NCBI GenBank assembly: GCA_038203955.1 | Contig: JBBRDK010000002.1 | Location: forward strand, 19,770-83,769 | Direction of reading: 5' to 3' | From: JALYUA01 sp038203955 | GTDB taxonomy: Bacteria > Acidobacteriota > Thermoanaerobaculia > UBA5066 > Gp7-AA6 | DNA length: 64,000 bases | In this document: piece after piece, positions 62,360-64,000 of the stretch | How positions within the stretch are numbered: the stretch's first letter is position 1 | Layout: every line of letters starts with the position of its first letter | Translations under genes and position numbers: made by a program | The notes under the pieces: model-generated | The model's database searches: none | Told to the model about the DNA's origin: nothing | What the model saw: the letters and a program-made list of their open reading frames with translations, nothing else

Positions 62360-64000
62360 ATGCAAAGCTGTCCGCTTCGCGCCGGGGCCGTTCTGGCGGC
62401 GGCGGTCCTTCTGCTGGCGCCCGCGTGCGCTTCGCGGCGAAACGGCCCCCTCCCGACGCTCGAGGACTACTCGGACGGGACTTCTGTGTGGGCCGAAGAG
62501 TTTCTGGCCGACTGGAAATCCGGCGTATCGAACGGCGATCTCTACGCCGGCGACTTCCGTTGGGCCGGACCGCTTCCGGGGGCGGAACTCGTGCGCGCGC
62601 CCTCGCGCCCTCCCCTTTCGATCGGGATTTATCGCGCGCCGGCCGGCGCACCCGGCGGCTCGATGGTCGGCAGCGTCGATCTCCGCGACCGCCTGCGGGA
62701 GGTGCGCCGCCGCTTCGCGAAGCTCGGCCGGACGGAATCGATCCTCTTCGATTTCCGCCGGCGGGGCGCCGCGCGCGAAATCGTGCTCGGTATCCTCCTG
62801 ACGGGAACGGGCGCCGGCGGCGCGCTCCGGCAGGAGGGCGGCAAGGTGCGGCTCCGTCTGACGCGGGAGGCGGCCGGCCGGCCGTGGAAAGCCGCCGCGG
62901 GTTCCGTCGGAGAGTGGATGAGCGCGTCGGCGTCGGAGCCGCTCTTCGAAGAGCGCGCTGTTGCGGCGGGACTCGGCCGTGCACACCGGGCGTTTCTGCC
63001 GAACGCCGCGAAGAATGTCCCCATCCCGGGAGAGCACATGCCTCCCGGCGCCGCCGTCCTCGACTTCGACGGCGACGGCCGGGACGACCTCTTCGTGGCG
63101 GGCGGAGACGGCAACCGCCTCTACCGCAACCTCGGCAACGGGAGATTCGACGACGTCGCCTCGCGTGCGGGCGTGTCGGGGCAGCCGGGAGAAGGCGTCG
63201 GCGCGCTCGCCTTCGACTTCGACAACGACGGCCGGCCGGATCTCTACGTCTCTTACATCGACCGGCCGAATCTTCTTTTTCGAAATCGCGGCGACGGCAC
63301 ATTCGAGGAGATCGGGAAGAAGGCCGGCGTCGCGCTCTCGAACTACTGCACGGCCGCCGCCGCGCTCGACTACGACCGGGACGGGCTGCCGGACCTCTAC
63401 GTCTTAGTCTACGGCCCGCGCGACCGCGGCCCCAACATCCAGGCGAACAACGCGCCGCCGAACCACCTCTTCCACAACAACGGGGACGGCACGTTCACCG
63501 ACGTGACGTCGGCCTCGCGGACCGGAGACACGGGGTGGGGTCTCGCGCTCGGATGCGCGGACCTCGACGGCGACGGCTGGCCGGACATCTACGTCGCCAA
63601 CGACTTCGGAAACCACACGTACCTCCACAACGAGAGAAACGGCACGTTTGCAAATCTCGCGCGGCGCGCCGGGATCCTGGACCCCGGGTTCGGAATGGGA
63701 GTCGCGATCGACGACGTCGAGGGGACCGGGAAGCTCTACCTGTACGTCTCGAACTACTCCTTCCCGATGAAGTGGTTCCTGAAGGACCCGCGCTTCCCCA
63801 TGCCGGCTTTCCCGTACTCGCTGGGCCGCCCCCTCGTCTGGCGGCGGCTCACCGCTCTCGCGCGCGGGTCTTCCCTTTTCCGCCCGCGGGGCGACGGAAC
63901 CTTCGAGCGCGTCTCGGAGGAGGCCGGGGTCGACGACACCTCGTGGTCCTGGGGCTGCGTGTTCGTGGACGCGGACATGGACGGCCGGCCCGACCTCTTC
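62360..64000 (+). CDS. FG-GAP/VCBS repeat lipoprotein, 5' part
   Basis: The frame is open from the ATG at 62360 to the window edge (547 codons, no stop), so the C-terminus is missing. It begins with a lipoprotein-like signal (LLLAPACASRR; Cys23 may be lipidated), then a ~180-residue segment. From about residue 230 there are repeated calcium-binding FG-GAP blades: LDFDGDGRDDLFVAGGDGN, FDFDNDGRPDLYVSYID, LDYDRDGLPDLYVLVYG, ADLDGDGWPDIYVANDFG and DADMDGRPDLF. CRTAC1/ASPIC-UnbV proteins have this layout, and the UnbV domain would lie beyond the window. GAGG sits 2 nt before the start. Confidence 0.85.
   Translation, partial: MQSCPLRAGAVLAAAVLLLAPACASRRNGPLPTLEDYSDGTSVWAEEFLADWKSGVSNGDLYAGDFRWAGPLPGAELVRAPSRPPLSIGIYRAPAGAPGGSMVGSVDLRDRLREVRRRFAKLGRTESILFDFRRRGAAREIVLGILLTGTGAGGALRQEGGKVRLRLTREAAGRPWKAAAGSVGEWMSASASEPLFEERAVAAGLGRAHRAFLPNAAKNVPIPGEHMPPGAAVLDFDGDGRDDLFVAGGDGNRLYRNLGNGRFDDVASRAGVSGQPGEGVGALAFDFDNDGRPDLYVSYIDRPNLLFRNRGDGTFEEIGKKAGVALSNYCTAAAALDYDRDGLPDLYVLVYGPRDRGPNIQANNAPPNHLFHNNGDGTFTDVTSASRTGDTGWGLALGCADLDGDGWPDIYVANDFGNHTYLHNERNGTFANLARRAGILDPGFGMGVAIDDVEGTGKLYLYVSNYSFPMKWFLKDPRFPMPAFPYSLGRPLVWRRLTALARGSSLFRPRGDGTFERVSEEAGVDDTSWSWGCVFVDADMDGRPDLF

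Overview
This is a GC-rich bacterial chromosome segment with ordinary housekeeping content and no phage, transposase, CRISPR array or tRNA that I can see. A full proton-pumping complex I cluster, an F-type ATPase Fo cluster, methylmalonyl-CoA genes, a DUF6526 protein, a ScyD-like secreted protein and short tandem intergenic repeats together suggest an aerobic, diderm, uncultivated lineage such as Acidobacteriota (Thermoanaerobaculia-like). That placement is inference from gene content only.

Layout. 1-7 kb: the end of a coiled-coil protein gene converges on a coupled phoH-pgpH-ybeY-corC-era operon (ribosome and RNA maturation, c-di-AMP turnover). 7-16 kb: a DUF4410-like secreted protein, an isopropylmalate/tartrate-type dehydrogenase, a cysteine dioxygenase, two tandem GT-C glycosyltransferase paralogues with an FHA protein, and a UvrD/PcrA helicase. 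16-17.5 kb: a Spy/CpxP-like sensor, ECF sigma factor and zinc-finger anti-sigma factor. 17.6-25 kb: aroC, then carB, an O-antigen ligase-like polymerase and a degenerate M23 protein on the opposite strand. 25-32 kb: a secreted repeat protein, a LolC/E-like permease, carA and a DAHP synthase, then small envelope proteins. 32.6-36.3 kb: an acyl-CoA dehydrogenase, meaB, methylmalonyl-CoA epimerase and two poorly known genes. 36.4-41.6 kb: a ScyD-like protein, SpoIID/SPOR protein, DnaC-like ATPase and SRPBCC protein. 41.7-46.2 kb: argS, a cupin, a ferredoxin-lactamase fusion and a GHMP kinase. 46.6-48 kb: a second ECF sigma/anti-sigma pair. 48.3-62.3 kb: midA-nuoABCDHIJKLMN-atpZ-atpI-atpB-atpE on the minus strand. 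62.4-64 kb: an FG-GAP lipoprotein running off the window.

The most unusual thing is not a gene. More than twenty intergenic gaps hold tandem arrays whose words differ from site to site but whose period is almost always 7 bp. These arrays fill all six wide gaps of the nuo-atp operon, often contain the stop codon of the adjacent gene, and sometimes occur as inverted pairs able to fold back. A second recurring signal is a TANNNT box placed exactly 6 nt before the start codon of several first genes, which suggests leaderless transcription.

The respiratory block is coherent. A MidA/NDUFAF7-type methyltransferase heads the complex I operon whose NuoD carries the arginine that this family methylates in eukaryotes. 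The complex I cluster lacks nuoE, nuoF and nuoG. The Fo c subunit carries residues associated with sodium binding.
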